Positions 44,249 to 52,945 of a stretch of 64,000 nucleotides of DNA are shown here, piece by piece; position 1 is the first letter of the stretch; each line of letters opens with the position of its first letter. The translations under genes and the position numbers were made by a program. The notes beneath the pieces were generated by a model, which saw only the letters and a program-made list of their open reading frames with translations, was not told the DNA's origin and did not search any database. Source of the DNA: an uncultured Synechococcaceae cyanobacterium (lineage in GTDB: Bacteria > Cyanobacteriota > Cyanobacteriia > PCC-6307 > Cyanobiaceae); contig CACHDC010000004.1 of assembly GCA_902578445.1 (NCBI GenBank), forward strand, positions 1 to 64,000, in the 5' to 3' direction.

Positions 44249-45621
44249 TAATCTTTTTGAATTAACTCAATATTTTGTCTTTCGACTTCTTTATTTAAAG
44301 CTCTTTGTTGTTTTCCTCTCCAAAGTAAAATGAGCGGTGTACCTTCAAAGCCTAAATTTATTCTAATTTGTTTTTCAATATATCTTCTATAAGTTATTCC
44401 GAATAATTTAGGGTCATTTACAAAAAGAGTAAAAGTGGGAGGTTGGTTCTTTACTTGAGTACCGTAATAAAGCCTGCCTTGCTTGCCGCTTCTCTTCGTT
44501 GGAGGACTTTTCCAACTGATTGATTCTTTAAGTACTTCATTAACTACAGATGTTGTAACTCTTCTTCTATGTTGATTTACAGCATTAAGAGCATGCTCAA
44601 AAATATTATCAACTCTTTGACCAGTTAGGGCAGATACAAAAATCATTTTTGACCAGTGCAAAAAATAAAGTTTAGATCTAAGTTCTTTTTCTACTTGATA
44701 AATTGTTGAACTATTTTTTTCTACAAGATCCCATTTATTAACGACAATTATACAAGCCCTGCCTTGTTCTTCTATGCGCCCAGCCAGCTTCTGGTCTTGA
44801 TCAGTTACTCCATCCATAGCATCTATAACTAAAACACAAACATCACTTCTATCTATAGATTTAAAAGCCCTATTAATACCAAAGAATTCAGTACCATACT
44901 TAACATTTTTCTTTCTCCTGATCCCAGCAGTATCAATAATTTTCCAATGATTATCACCTTTTTTAATAAGCGTATCTATTGAATCAGTTGTCGTACCACT
45001 AATATCACTAACTATTGCTCTTTTTTCTCCACAGATTGAATTTAACAAACTAGATTTACCAACATTAGGCCTGCCAATAATTGACATCATTATCTTTTCT
45101 TCATCATCCTGGATATTATTTTCAGGAAGTTCGCCGATAACGAGATCTAAAAGATCTCCAGTACCTGAACCATGAATAGCCGAAACAGGGTTAGGTTCGC
45201 CCAATCCTAATTTCCAGAACTCTGAAGCTAGGGAGATTCCGAGAGTCGTCGATTCGCATTTATTAACAGCAACAATTGTTTTACAGCTTGAGTTTCTTAA
45301 CCATTTTGCTATTGATAAATCACCATCAGTAACGCCTTGATTCCCATCTACGACCAGTAAAGCGAGTGAAGCCTCTTCTAGAGCCAAGAAAACTTGTGTT
45401 CTTATCTCTGGGAGAAATTCACTATCATCATCAAAAACTAAACCTCCAGTATCAACTATTTGAAATTCCTTACCTCCCCATGAAGCATTTTGATAAGTTC
45501 TATCTCTCGTAACACCAGGTTTATCAAATACTATTGCATCATTACTTTGGCAAAGACGATTAACTAAGGTAGATTTCCCAACGTTCGGTCTTCCGATAAT
45601 TGCTATTGTAGGAAGAATCAA
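44248..45621 (-). CDS. der: Ribosome biogenesis GTPase Der (EngA)
   Basis: A 457-residue protein with two tandem GTPase domains. Walker A motifs are GRPNVGKST at about 10-18 and GRPNVGKSS at about 184-192, with DTGG and DTAG switch motifs, NKCE and NKWD specificity motifs and a C-terminal KH-like domain. It acts in 50S assembly. Confidence 0.97.
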   Translation of the reverse strand: MILPTIAIIGRPNVGKSTLVNRLCQSNDAIVFDKPGVTRDRTYQNASWGGKEFQIVDTGGLVFDDDSEFLPEIRTQVFLALEEASLALLVVDGNQGVTDGDLSIAKWLRNSSCKTIVAVNKCESTTLGISLASEFWKLGLGEPNPVSAIHGSGTGDLLDLVIGELPENNIQDDEEKIMMSIIGRPNVGKSSLLNSICGEKRAIVSDISGTTTDSIDTLIKKGDNHWKIIDTAGIRRKKNVKYGTEFFGINRAFKSIDRSDVCVLVIDAMDGVTDQDQKLAGRIEEQGRACIIVVNKWDLVEKNSSTIYQVEKELRSKLYFLHWSKMIFVSALTGQRVDNIFEHALNAVNQHRRRVTTSVVNEVLKESISWKSPPTKRSGKQGRLYYGTQVKNQPPTFTLFVNDPKLFGITYRRYIEKQIRINLGFEGTPLILLWRGKQQRALNKEVERQNIELIQKD

Positions 45622-45695
45622 TTCTTCTCTCCAAAGAAAGTAGTATCCATTACAACTATACCTTTAATAGAATCATTTACCTTTTTCAAAAAAAC

Positions 45696-46178
45696 TTATT
45701 TAATTTCTGGATCACCAAAATGTCCTTTAACTGGATTAACAGGGGGTGAACTAGGACTTGGCATAAGTCCACTATCTTTTGAAAAACAATCATTTTCAAT
45801 CGCCCAATAAATCAACCAATTTACTGCCGTCGCTCTTCTAGTTCTTCTTGGATAGAGTTCATTAATCTTATAACCTTTAAAATTAAGAAATTTTTTCAAT
45901 CCCTGTTTATAGTCTTTTGGAATTGATCGAGTCAAATGTACTGATGCTGGTCGCTCTGAAATGATTTGAGGAGCTTTTTCAAATTTTTCTGACCAATAAG
46001 TAGGAGTTAATGCGCTAAACACCCAATCAGTTACAGATAGTTTTTTAGTATAAAAAAGTCTTTCCCAAACTAATTCACAAACAAATACATCACTAACCTT
46101 ATCTTCAAGAATAAGAAATAATAGTTTTTTACATATTGGCCATGTAAATTGATTTTCAATTAATTTGTTTTTATGCAT
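45696..46178 (-). CDS. DUF1823 family protein
   Basis: A 160-residue protein with the DUF1823 pattern (VCELVWERLFYT, PTYWSEKFEKAPQIISERPASVHLTRSIP, YPRRTRRATAVNWLIYWA), a family of cyanobacteria and plastids with unknown function. Its first base overlaps the stop of the preceding cobI. Confidence 0.8.
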   Translation of the reverse strand: MHKNKLIENQFTWPICKKLLFLILEDKVSDVFVCELVWERLFYTKKLSVTDWVFSALTPTYWSEKFEKAPQIISERPASVHLTRSIPKDYKQGLKKFLNFKGYKINELYPRRTRRATAVNWLIYWAIENDCFSKDSGLMPSPSSPPVNPVKGHFGDPEIK

Positions 46179-46933
46179 TAATCGAACCTTATCAAGATCA
46201 AAGAAAAATAAGGCATAAATTCCTTTTTATATTTGGATGCATATTGAATAATTTGATCAGGCATCCCAACACTTAAAGCTATTAATGATGTATTGATGAT
46301 ATCCTCTTTTTTTAAAATTTCCCTAACTAAATTCCATCTTTTGCCAACTTTCATAATGGCCAATACCGTTTTATTTGGCTTACTTTCCCTAATTAATGTT
46401 GTTAATTCAAATTCTGAAGAAGGGCATTCTTTGATAATCAAGGTCTCGCCTTTTTTTACTAAATCAAAATCATTAAAAGCTGCCGCTGCTGAAATAGAGG
46501 AAATACCAGGTATCGTTTTGGTAATAATTTCAGCATGATTATTTTTTATTAACCTCAAAATATTAGAAGAACTTGCAAATAGGGAAGTATCTCCAAGACA
46601 AAGTAAAACAACTGATTCTCCATTTTGTATAAATTTCACAATTTTTTCTACAGCATTAGACCATATTTCATCTGGATCAAAATCCTTTCTGGCCATTGGA
46701 AAAATGATAGGTATATTTTTTTTAAATTTGGTGTATTTCTTGACTATTTCTGCAGCGAAACTCTTTTTATTATCATCTGAAATTGGAAAAACTATAACTT
46801 TCGCCTTTTTGATTGCATCTACAGCAGCAATTGTTAAAAGCGATGGATCTCCAGGCCCAACACCAACGATAGTTAATGTTGGAAAATCAGTTTTATATCG
46901 ATTAAGTAAACTTAAAAACTTATTCTTTATCAT
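46178..46933 (-). CDS. cobI: Precorrin-2 C20-methyltransferase
   Basis: A 251-residue SAM-dependent tetrapyrrole methylase in (pseudo)cobalamin synthesis. The N-terminal motif VGVGPGDPSLLTIAAVDAIKKA, VVLLCLGDTSLFAS and the block PGISSISAAAA are characteristic. It is followed by DUF1823 with a one-base overlap. Confidence 0.92.
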   Translation of the reverse strand: MIKNKFLSLLNRYKTDFPTLTIVGVGPGDPSLLTIAAVDAIKKAKVIVFPISDDNKKSFAAEIVKKYTKFKKNIPIIFPMARKDFDPDEIWSNAVEKIVKFIQNGESVVLLCLGDTSLFASSSNILRLIKNNHAEIITKTIPGISSISAAAAFNDFDLVKKGETLIIKECPSSEFELTTLIRESKPNKTVLAIMKVGKRWNLVREILKKEDIINTSLIALSVGMPDQIIQYASKYKKEFMPYFSLILIRFD

Positions 46934-46950
46934 TTTTAATTAAATTATTT

Positions 46951-47559
46951 CTAGCTATGGACCCTTGGCATTAAAAAAGTTTCAGCAAGAATTGTTGACT
47001 CAATTTTCGACAATTCTTCTAACCTTTTGAAAGTTTTATTTTTAGAGAATTTAGTTTGCGCTAGTTTCCAATAAACTCCAAAATGTCTTGCCTCACTCTC
47101 TAGCAGAGACTTATAAAGGGCTTGAAACGATTTATCTTCAGAATTCAGAGCAAGCAAGCTTAATCTTTCATGACTTCTCGCCTCAATAAGTCCTGCTATT
47201 AAGAAGCTATCAAGCATTCTATTGGGCTCATCCTTTCTTATATTCTTGGACAATTCGGCTCCATATGGAGGCGGTTTTAAGGACGCAAGAGAATGTCCAA
47301 GATCCTTTAAAAAATAAAGTATTTTTTCAAAATGCTCTAATTCCTCTCTTGCTATTGGGCTTAGAACTTCTGCCAGATTTGGTTCTGATGGATATCTAAA
47401 CATTAATTGAATAGCTACTCCTGCAGCTTTTCTTTCACAATGAGCATGGTCAATAAGAATATCAATTGGATTAGATAATGCGAGTTTGATCCACTCATCT
47501 GAGGTAAATGAAGATAAATATTTAATATGAGAAGTGGGCCTTTTAAAATCGACTAGCAT
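46951..47559 (-). CDS. miaE: tRNA-(ms2io6A)-hydroxylase (MiaE)-like di-iron protein
   Basis: A 202-residue ferritin-like protein. Iron-ligand motifs are spread over four helices: DHAHCERKAAGVAIQ, REELEHFEKI, IEARSHERLSLL and ESEARHFGVYW. This matches MiaE, which hydroxylates a modified adenosine at position 37 of tRNA. It abuts aroQ. Confidence 0.85.
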   Translation of the reverse strand: MLVDFKRPTSHIKYLSSFTSDEWIKLALSNPIDILIDHAHCERKAAGVAIQLMFRYPSEPNLAEVLSPIAREELEHFEKILYFLKDLGHSLASLKPPPYGAELSKNIRKDEPNRMLDSFLIAGLIEARSHERLSLLALNSEDKSFQALYKSLLESEARHFGVYWKLAQTKFSKNKTFKRLEELSKIESTILAETFLMPRVHS

Positions 47560-48000
47560 TTAATCTTTACTACTTAAATATCCAATAATTCCTTCAAGAG
47601 CCAAGGAATAACTTTCTATGCCGAATCCACTAATAATTCCTATAGCTTTATCTGTAAGAAAAGATTCTTTACGAAAATCTTCTCTACTGAAAATATTGGA
47701 AATATGTAACTCTACAAAAGGAATTTTTGATCCAATTAAAGCATCTCTAATGGAAATCGAGGTATGTGTAAAAGCTCCAGCATTTATAAGAATACCTCGG
47801 ATACTTTTTACAGACTCATGAATTTTATCTACTATTTCTCCTTCATGATTACTTTGAAAACATTCAAGATTAATACTTTTTTCTTTAGCAACTTTAATTA
47901 AATCTTTTTCTATATCACTCAATGTTTTATTACCATATATTTCAGGTTCTCTAGTGCCCAAAAGATTTAAATTTGGTCCATTTATCAATAAAATATTCAT
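47560..48000 (-). CDS. aroQ: 3-dehydroquinate dehydratase, type II
   Basis: A 146-residue AroQ (shikimate pathway step 3) beginning [23 protein letters not shown]. The catalytic Tyr is in this block and the catalytic His is in [12 protein letters not shown]. An in-frame start at 48066 would add 22 residues unlike the family, so 48000 is chosen. Confidence 0.95.
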   Translation of the reverse strand: MNILLINGPNLNLLGTREPEIYGNKTLSDIEKDLIKVAKEKSINLECFQSNHEGEIVDKIHESVKSIRGILINAGAFTHTSISIRDALIGSKIPFVELHISNIFSREDFRKESFLTDKAIGIISGFGIESYSLALEGIIGYLSSKD

Positions 48001-48102
48001 CATCAATAAAGTCTTTTCTTTACAAATGCTATCTAGAAAGGAACAAAAAAACCAAAACAATTTCACACAAAGTGTCCATTAACTGATAAGTTCAAATAGT
48101 GG

Positions 48103-48184
48103 GGGTCGGTGCCCGAGTGGTTAAAGGGGGCGGACTGTAAATCCGCTGGCTCTGCCTACGTTGGTTCAAATCCAACCCGGCCCA
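48103..48184 (+). tRNA. tRNA-Tyr (GTA)
   Basis: The acceptor stem GGGTCGG pairs with CCGGCCC and the discriminator A is at 48184. The anticodon GTA is at 48137-48139 in GACTGTAAATC. A long variable arm (class II) and the T arm GGTTCAAATCC are present. CCA is not encoded. Confidence 0.97.
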
Positions 48185-48194
48185 CTTTAAAATT

Positions 48195-48266
<72 letters not shown>

Positions 48267-48374
48267 TACCCAAAAGCCGAACTACCGCAAGGGTTTTAAA
48301 GAATTTAGAGAGAAGAAAATATACACTCCACTTCAAGTACTTATAAGTGAATATATGGACATATTGGGTAAATC

Positions 48375-48389
48375 GCACTAATAGCACTA
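48375..48389. repeat. GCACTA repeats before the gene at 48395
   Basis: GCACTA occurs at 48375-48380 and 48384-48389, just before the start codon at 48395. The reverse form TAGTGC recurs three times after the gene. These are probable protein-binding sites. Confidence 0.5.
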
Positions 48390-48394
48390 ATTAA

Positions 48395-48688
48395 ATGGCC
48401 AGTAGTAGTAATGGTTCTTGGGAAACAGACTTAAGAGATTCCGTTCGCACTAATTTTGGGCAAGGATGGCTTTTAAATGGCGAGACAAGTGGCAAGACTA
48501 AAATCCTATATGTTTACAACGAAGGGCTTGGTAAAGCCAACAAAAGAACCTCTGTGACACTTCCTATTAAATGGAAGAAATCTTCTGGTATAGATGTCCT
48601 CAATGCAATTAAATTTATAAAACCTTTAGTAGTTAAAGAAAACCTTCCACTTAGTGATGTGGTTAATCTCTTTAATCCTTTGATATGA
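48395..48688 (+). CDS. Possible N-terminal remnant of a tyrosine integrase
   Basis: A 97-residue protein beginning MASSSNGSWETDLRDSVRTN. The middle part (YVYNEGLGKANKRTSVTLPIKWKKSSG followed by a helix, then ENLPLSDVVNLFN) looks like the arm-binding N-terminal domain of marine cyanobacterial integrases, but the catalytic domain is absent. Its place 130 bases after a tRNA gene supports a decayed integration. It could also be an intact small DNA-binding protein; the flanking TAGTGC repeats would fit either reading. Confidence 0.4.
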   Translation: MASSSNGSWETDLRDSVRTNFGQGWLLNGETSGKTKILYVYNEGLGKANKRTSVTLPIKWKKSSGIDVLNAIKFIKPLVVKENLPLSDVVNLFNPLI

Positions 48689-48693
48689 ATTTA

Positions 48694-48780
48694 CTTCTGA
48701 TCTTTCAGAAGCAAAATAGTGCGATAACTAGTGCACTATTGACAATTAATCTAAAATAAGGGGCAATTAGCTCCTTTTTT
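48694..48780 (+). promoter_or_regulatory. Hairpin, TAGTGC repeats, dispersed repeat and terminator ahead of 48781
   Basis: In order: a hairpin CTTCTGA-TCTT-TCAGAAG (48694-48711); TAGTGC at 48717-48722 and the palindrome TAGTGCACTA at 48729-48738; the dispersed repeat ATTGACA...ATCTAAAAT (48738-48757); and a terminator-like hairpin AGGGGC-AATTA-GCTCCT with a T run (48759-48780). The T run ends on the base before the next ATG. Confidence 0.6.
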
Positions 48781-49176
48781 ATGAAGTTAAAAAATATTTT
48801 AAAAACTACTGGAGCGCTTCATATCCTGTTGGGGTTGTTAATTATTTCTCTACTAATTTTTTCAGTGGAAACTATTGCAGGCAACGCTTCAAGTGAAACA
48901 TTGCTTCTTGTTAGAGGTACTGCAGATGTTGTAGCTGCTAGTAATTTAGGAATAGGTTTTTTATTGATTATTTGTAGTTCCATTAAAGATAAAGCCTCCT
49001 TAAGAAAAGTTTTATCAGGTGAATTAGCTTTGATGTTTTGTTTTTTGGCAGTAGCTCTATTTAATACTTTTAACACTGGGACAATTGTTGATGGAGGACC
49101 CCCTCCTCCTTTCTGGATTGTTTTAATAGTGAATCCTCTTTTATGTATCTATGGATTAGTTAACAATAAAAATTGA
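48781..49176 (+). CDS. Small integral membrane protein, unknown
   Basis: A 131-residue protein with four likely membrane spans (about 10-28, 47-66, 78-97 and 109-127). The loop between the last two has a Gly-Pro-rich stretch (DGGPPPPFW). No family is recognised with confidence. Its start codon directly follows a terminator-like hairpin. Confidence 0.55.
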   Translation: MKLKNILKTTGALHILLGLLIISLLIFSVETIAGNASSETLLLVRGTADVVAASNLGIGFLLIICSSIKDKASLRKVLSGELALMFCFLAVALFNTFNTGTIVDGGPPPPFWIVLIVNPLLCIYGLVNNKN

Positions 49177-49206
49177 AACGCTTACTAATTGCACCGCTAT
49201 ATTAAA
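49174..49206 (+). pseudogene. Remnant of a signal-peptide gene start
   Basis: TGAAACGCTTACTA (49175-49188) is identical to the start of the gene at 49741, then diverges and stops after ten codons (MKRLLIAPLY). It overlaps the stop of the preceding gene, as the intact copy does. It looks like a decayed or partial duplicate. Confidence 0.45.
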
Positions 49207-49210
49207 TACG

Positions 49211-49223
49211 ATTGACAGTCGAT
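49211..49223. repeat. Dispersed palindromic repeat, copy 2
   Basis: ATTGACAGTCGAT, an interrupted palindrome (ATTGAC-A-GTCGAT). Copies also occur at 48738, 50531, 50882 and 51233. This copy is followed by ATAGAAAT in place of CTAAAAT. Confidence 0.7.
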
Positions 49224-49339
49224 ATAGAAATTATAAAAATTAAATATTTCAGTAGATCGGAAGAAGAAAGCAAAAATATTACATGCTTTACTTACTTTTA
49301 ACCTTGATATGTTTTAAATAAATTTAATTGATTATTTCT

Positions 49340-49744
49340 ATGGAAAAATTTTCCCAAAATCTTCTTAGGCTTTCTCTTTCAATATTATTTTTAAGTTTTC
49401 CTATTGGTTTTTTATTCGCAGGTTTTGAATATTTAAATACCAAAAAGTTTTTATCATCAAAATATGATGAATTAAATGAAAAGATAGAAGACTATATTGA
49501 GGATATGGAAAAAACTTATCCTGAAACTATAAAATATTTTCCTTCAACTAAATTGGCAGATAAATCTCCTCTTGCAACATTACTTTTAACAAAATCAACT
49601 ATGAAATTATTTCAAGTTTCCGAATATCTAAAATATAAAAATTCTATTTTGAATACTACTGACGAGATATCAAAGACCGTTGATGCATTTATAGAAGAAT
49701 TAAGAATTGAATATCCCGAATTAAATAGAATACTTCCTAGATGA
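49340..49744 (+). CDS. Small membrane-anchored protein with acidic helical domain
   Basis: A 134-residue protein (MEKFSQNLLRLSLSILFLSF) with one membrane span at about 8-30 and a helical soluble part (LNEKIEDYIEDMEKTYPETI, VDAFIEELRIEYPELNRILP). Two YPE segments end similar helices, which hints at an internal repeat. Its TGA overlaps the ATG of the next gene, so the two are coupled. The function is unknown. Confidence 0.5.
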   Translation: MEKFSQNLLRLSLSILFLSFPIGFLFAGFEYLNTKKFLSSKYDELNEKIEDYIEDMEKTYPETIKYFPSTKLADKSPLATLLLTKSTMKLFQVSEYLKYKNSILNTTDEISKTVDAFIEELRIEYPELNRILPR

Positions 49745-50310
49745 AACGCTTACTACTCCCATTACTAGCAGCCCTCGCTTTACCTACTGCTGTTAATGCT
49801 GGAATATCTGATGAATTACATAAGAAATGTTTAGAAGCACGAGATTATGCAGGTTGCGTGAATACTAATAAACAATTTTCTCGCAAAAAAGATAAAGAAA
49901 TATCTGGGATAGGAATAAGGCTTTTTCTTAATAGTGACACTGCTGAATTAACTATTCAATCTGTAATAAATAACTCTCCCGCCGCTACAGCTGACATTAA
50001 ACCAAATGATGTAATCATAAAAATAGATGGCAAATCAACTAAAGGAATGGGTATAAATGAAGCTGTTTCTCTCATAAAAGGACCAAAAGATAAGCCAATT
50101 AAATTAGTTTTATCAAGAATTAATGAGGCAGGTAAAAAGGAAAAAATAAATGTTCGATTAGTAAGAGATACTTTTAAAGTCTCAACAAAAGACTATTTAT
50201 ATGAAGGTGATTTAAGGAGGCAATTAGAGTTTTTCTTTCCAGAAAATATAAAACAGATTTTTCCAGAAAATGATTCCTCGTCAAAGCTCAAAAAAGGAAC
50301 TTCAATTTAA
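49741..50310 (+). CDS. Secreted single PDZ-domain protein
   Basis: A 189-residue protein. The signal peptide is MKRLLLPLLAALALPTAVNA (1-20). A PDZ domain follows at about 57-140 (IGIRLFLNSDTAELTIQSV, NSPAATADIKPNDVIIKIDG, AVSLIKGPKDKPIKLVLSR), like the PDZ of CtpA or HtrA proteases but with no protease domain. It probably binds protein termini in the periplasm. Two Cys lie in the mature N-terminus (KKCLEARDYAGCVN). Confidence 0.75.
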   Translation: MKRLLLPLLAALALPTAVNAGISDELHKKCLEARDYAGCVNTNKQFSRKKDKEISGIGIRLFLNSDTAELTIQSVINNSPAATADIKPNDVIIKIDGKSTKGMGINEAVSLIKGPKDKPIKLVLSRINEAGKKEKINVRLVRDTFKVSTKDYLYEGDLRRQLEFFFPENIKQIFPENDSSSKLKKGTSI

Positions 50311-50318
50311 TTTTCTGA

Positions 50319-50531
50319 ATGAAACGCATACTCCTAGTTGAACTTTTATTAGTTTTAATTACCATAATTTATGTTTCTCAAAACCCAATTTCAAGAATTT
50401 ATATTGCTGATTATTTAGAAAAGATATCCTTATTTTTATTTAAAACAGTAAGTGAAGAAGATTTAAATAAGTGGTATGAGAAAAGAGATAAGTATGAATT
50501 ACTTGAGAAATTAGGAGGAACTGCTTATTGA
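50319..50531 (+). CDS. Small single-span membrane protein
   Basis: A 70-residue protein with one N-terminal hydrophobic span (MKRILLVELLLVLITIIYVS) and a charged helical tail. It lies 8 bases after the PDZ gene and is probably co-transcribed. Its TGA stop runs into the dispersed repeat at 50531. The function is unknown. Confidence 0.5.
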   Translation: MKRILLVELLLVLITIIYVSQNPISRIYIADYLEKISLFLFKTVSEEDLNKWYEKRDKYELLEKLGGTAY

Positions 50532-50550
50532 TTGACAGTCGATCTAAAAT
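50531..50550. repeat. Dispersed palindromic repeat, copy 3
   Basis: ATTGACAGTCGATCTAAAAT, the most complete copy. Its first base is the last base of the preceding stop codon. Confidence 0.75.
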
Positions 50551-50577
50551 TGGAGGGTATAAAAACCCTCTTTTTTT
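50551..50577 (+). terminator. Intrinsic terminator abutting the next start codon
   Basis: GAGGGT and ACCCTC form a stem around ATAAAA, followed by seven T; the next ATG begins at 50578. The same order (repeat, hairpin, T run, ATG) occurs before 48781. Confidence 0.8.
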
Positions 50578-50886
50578 ATGACTGCTCAAAATTTCATGAA
50601 TGTTGTTCGATTTAAATTAAAGTCTGATTGTGTAGATAAGTATTTCGAAGTAATAGATAAAACAAGTTTTGAGGGGATGACTCAAAGATATATCGCTAAA
50701 ACTGGAGATTATGATTATTGTTTTGTTGGGATCTGGAAAAGTGCAGAAGCTATTTCAGCTCAAAGACCAGCTATGATTGCTCACCTTGATGAGGTTAGAG
50801 GATTTATGGAAGAGTTGTCTCCAGAACTTGGAGTTACTGACCCTGTTTCAGGAAATATTGTTTCTAAAGTTGGATATCACGATTGA
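50578..50886 (+). CDS. Small antibiotic-monooxygenase-like (ferredoxin-fold) protein
   Basis: A 102-residue protein (NFMNVVRFKLKSDCVDKYFEV, YDYCFVGIWKSAEAI). The pattern of a short beta-alpha-beta domain with a central W fits the dimeric alpha-beta barrel/ABM group, whose members have diverse roles. It lacks an obvious cofactor motif. Its stop codon TGA is inside the next dispersed repeat. A terminator sits directly before its ATG, so expression may depend on readthrough or on a promoter inside the hairpin region. Confidence 0.5.
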   Translation: MTAQNFMNVVRFKLKSDCVDKYFEVIDKTSFEGMTQRYIAKTGDYDYCFVGIWKSAEAISAQRPAMIAHLDEVRGFMEELSPELGVTDPVSGNIVSKVGYHD

Positions 50887-50897
50887 CAGTCGATCTA
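50882..50897. repeat. Dispersed palindromic repeat, copy 4
   Basis: ATTGACAGTCGATCTA, containing the stop codon of the preceding gene. Followed by CCATAATT. Confidence 0.7.
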
Positions 50898-50921
50898 CCA
50901 TAATTAGCATTTAGCTCCTTC

Positions 50922-51179
50922 TCAACCTCTTTGAGTTCCTCTCAATAATTCTCGTAATTTTAACCTAAGACTAAAAATGAAATCAGTTTCAGAAAACCAA
51001 CTATCTTTATCTGTTATTTCTACAGTTTCGTTTAAAAATTTAGCGGAAGAAGTCAAAGAATTTGCAATAATTACTTTTGATTTTGGACTTGAGTAAATAA
51101 ATCCAATAATTAACACAATTAAAAATATGGACCCTTTAACTTTAAGTGATTTAATAAATTCTTTTTTTAAGTAACCCAA
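50922..51179 (-). CDS. Small single-span membrane protein on the opposite strand
   Basis: An 85-residue protein with a basic N-terminus (MGYLKKEFIKSLKVKG), one span at about 17-32 and a charged tail ending in LRELLRGTQRG. It reads against its neighbours. The overall plan is similar to the 70-residue protein at 50319, without clear sequence identity. The function is unknown. Confidence 0.45.
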   Translation of the reverse strand: MGYLKKEFIKSLKVKGSIFLIVLIIGFIYSSPKSKVIIANSLTSSAKFLNETVEITDKDSWFSETDFIFSLRLKLRELLRGTQRG

Positions 51180-51232
51180 AATAATTTAAAAATTAAATTT
51201 ATTTTAGGAGTTGATATTTAAAGACAGATTAA

Positions 51233-51252
51233 ATTAACAGTCAATCTAAAAT
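51233..51252. repeat. Dispersed palindromic repeat, copy 5
   Basis: ATTAACAGTCAATCTAAAAT, with two changes from the main form (G to A at the fourth base and at the eleventh base). It lies before the small gene at 51277. Confidence 0.65.
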
Positions 51253-51276
51253 AAAAAAAGTGATAAGTTTTTAAAA

Positions 51277-51444
51277 ATGAGTAAATTTTCCTCTCAGGAA
51301 ATAGAAAGTCAATACAACTTGATAAAAACGCTTTTATCTAATCCTCAAAAGTATAAAGATGCGATAGATGCAGTTAAAAAAGATATTGCTTATATGCCAC
51401 TAGAACTAAAGAAAAAACTTGAAGAAGAAAATATTAATTTATAA
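51277..51444 (+). CDS. Tiny hypothetical protein
   Basis: A 55-residue charged helical protein (MSKFSSQEIESQYNLIKTLL to LEEENINL). Its 3' end overlaps the end of the convergent ACR3 gene by 11 bases. Codon use is normal. The function is unknown. Confidence 0.45.
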   Translation: MSKFSSQEIESQYNLIKTLLSNPQKYKDAIDAVKKDIAYMPLELKKKLEEENINL

Positions 51445-52444
51445 ATAATATTTTGGAAGACTTCGAAATATTTACTAAATAAAGCATCAAAGGAACTTCT
51501 ACTAGTACCCCAACTATGGTAGCCAAAGCAGCTCCTGAATTAATACCAAAAAGAGTTATCGATACAGCTACTGCAAGTTCAAAAAAGTTTGAAGCGGCTA
51601 TCATCGAGCCTGGACAGGAAATAGAATACTTTTGCCTAAAAAACTTCATTGAAAAAGCAGTTAAATAAAAAATAAAAAGAGTCTGTATTATTAATGGAAT
51701 TGAAATTAAGATTATATGAATAGGATTTTGTAATATAGATTTTGATTGAACAAAGAATAATAAAAAGACTGTAAGAATTAAAAAAAATAACGAATAACTT
51801 TTACTTTTATTCAAAATACTTTTTATTTTTTTTTCGCTATAGATTTTATTTTTTAAAAATATTGCTAGAAAAAGTGGTACCAAAATAAAGATTATTACAG
51901 AACCGAAAACAGTATCTAACGGGATATCTATACTGTTAAATCCTAAAAGAATTTTTGACAATAATGGAAAGGCTAAAATTAATATTAGATCATTAATAGC
52001 TACTTGTATTAAAGTAAATAAAGGATCGCCTTTAGCAAGATTACTCCAGACAAAAACCATTGCTGTACATGGCGCTATTCCTAATAGAATCATTCCAGAA
52101 ACATATTCTTTAGCTAGTACAGGATCTATCAAATTACCATATAAAAAATATAAAAAAGAGGCTGCAATGATTGCCATTGAAACTGGTTTTATTAACCAAT
52201 TAATAAAAAGGACAATAGAAAATCCTTTAATCTTATATTTCAAATTTATTATTGACTTGAAATCTATTGATAACATCATTGGGAAAATCATGCCCCAGAT
52301 AAGAATTGCTATTGGAAGATTTATTCTTGAGAGTTCTAATCCGCCTATAAATTGAGATAAATTAGGAAATAAATAACCGGATAAAGATCCAATACACATT
52401 GCTAAGAAAACCCAAATACTTAGATATCTATCAGAAAATTGCAT
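51434..52444 (-). CDS. ACR3-family arsenite efflux permease
   Basis: A 336-residue membrane protein with about ten spans. The block LLGIAPCTAMVFVWSNLAKGDPLFTLIQV holds the conserved Cys of ACR3 arsenite transporters, and NFFELAVAVSITLFG near the C-terminus is also typical. It expels As(III). With ArsM at 15.5 kb it suggests exposure to arsenate under low phosphate. Confidence 0.88.
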   Translation of the reverse strand: MQFSDRYLSIWVFLAMCIGSLSGYLFPNLSQFIGGLELSRINLPIAILIWGMIFPMMLSIDFKSIINLKYKIKGFSIVLFINWLIKPVSMAIIAASFLYFLYGNLIDPVLAKEYVSGMILLGIAPCTAMVFVWSNLAKGDPLFTLIQVAINDLILILAFPLLSKILLGFNSIDIPLDTVFGSVIIFILVPLFLAIFLKNKIYSEKKIKSILNKSKSYSLFFLILTVFLLFFVQSKSILQNPIHIILISIPLIIQTLFIFYLTAFSMKFFRQKYSISCPGSMIAASNFFELAVAVSITLFGINSGAALATIVGVLVEVPLMLYLVNISKSSKILFIN

Positions 52445-52543
52445 TTAAAATTTTTTAATCAATCATTAAATTTAGCAAAATTTTTTGGCCTTAATCTTAA
52501 CTTAATTTACCCATAATAAGCTCTTAATAATAGCTATTTTTAT

Positions 52544-52945
52544 ATGTCAATTAAGGCGAAATATGTAGGTGAATTTCAGAGTGAAATTATCTTTGAAAAT
52601 CAATTAAAAATAAAAACAAATTCGAACAGAAATTTACATGATTCTTGCAAACAGACTAAACCCTCAAATCTTTTGTCTGCATCTTTAGCTTGTTGTATTT
52701 CAACAACTCTCGGAATAATTCTAGAAAAGAATAACATTGAATCAAAAAGTTTTTATGTTGATATTATCTCTAAAAGTGATGTTCAAAATAATAAAATTTC
52801 AACCTTGCATTGTAAAATATGCCTTCCACTTATTAAGAAATTAAAAATAAAGAACTTTATAAAAGAAAAAATTGAATCATCATTCATAAGCAATTCTCTT
52901 AAAGAATCTATAAATATAAGCTATGAATATATTTTTAATAGATAG
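52544..52945 (+). CDS. OsmC-family protein
   Basis: A 133-residue protein with the OsmC/Ohr fold pattern: an N-terminal beta sheet, then the helix KPSNLLSASLACCISTTLGIIL carrying the conserved Cys, then VDIISKSD. Typical enzymes have two reactive cysteines; a second candidate is in LHCKICLP. A peroxide- or thiol-related role is inferred. It is divergent from ACR3. Confidence 0.75.
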   Translation: MSIKAKYVGEFQSEIIFENQLKIKTNSNRNLHDSCKQTKPSNLLSASLACCISTTLGIILEKNNIESKSFYVDIISKSDVQNNKISTLHCKICLPLIKKLKIKNFIKEKIESSFISNSLKESINISYEYIFNR

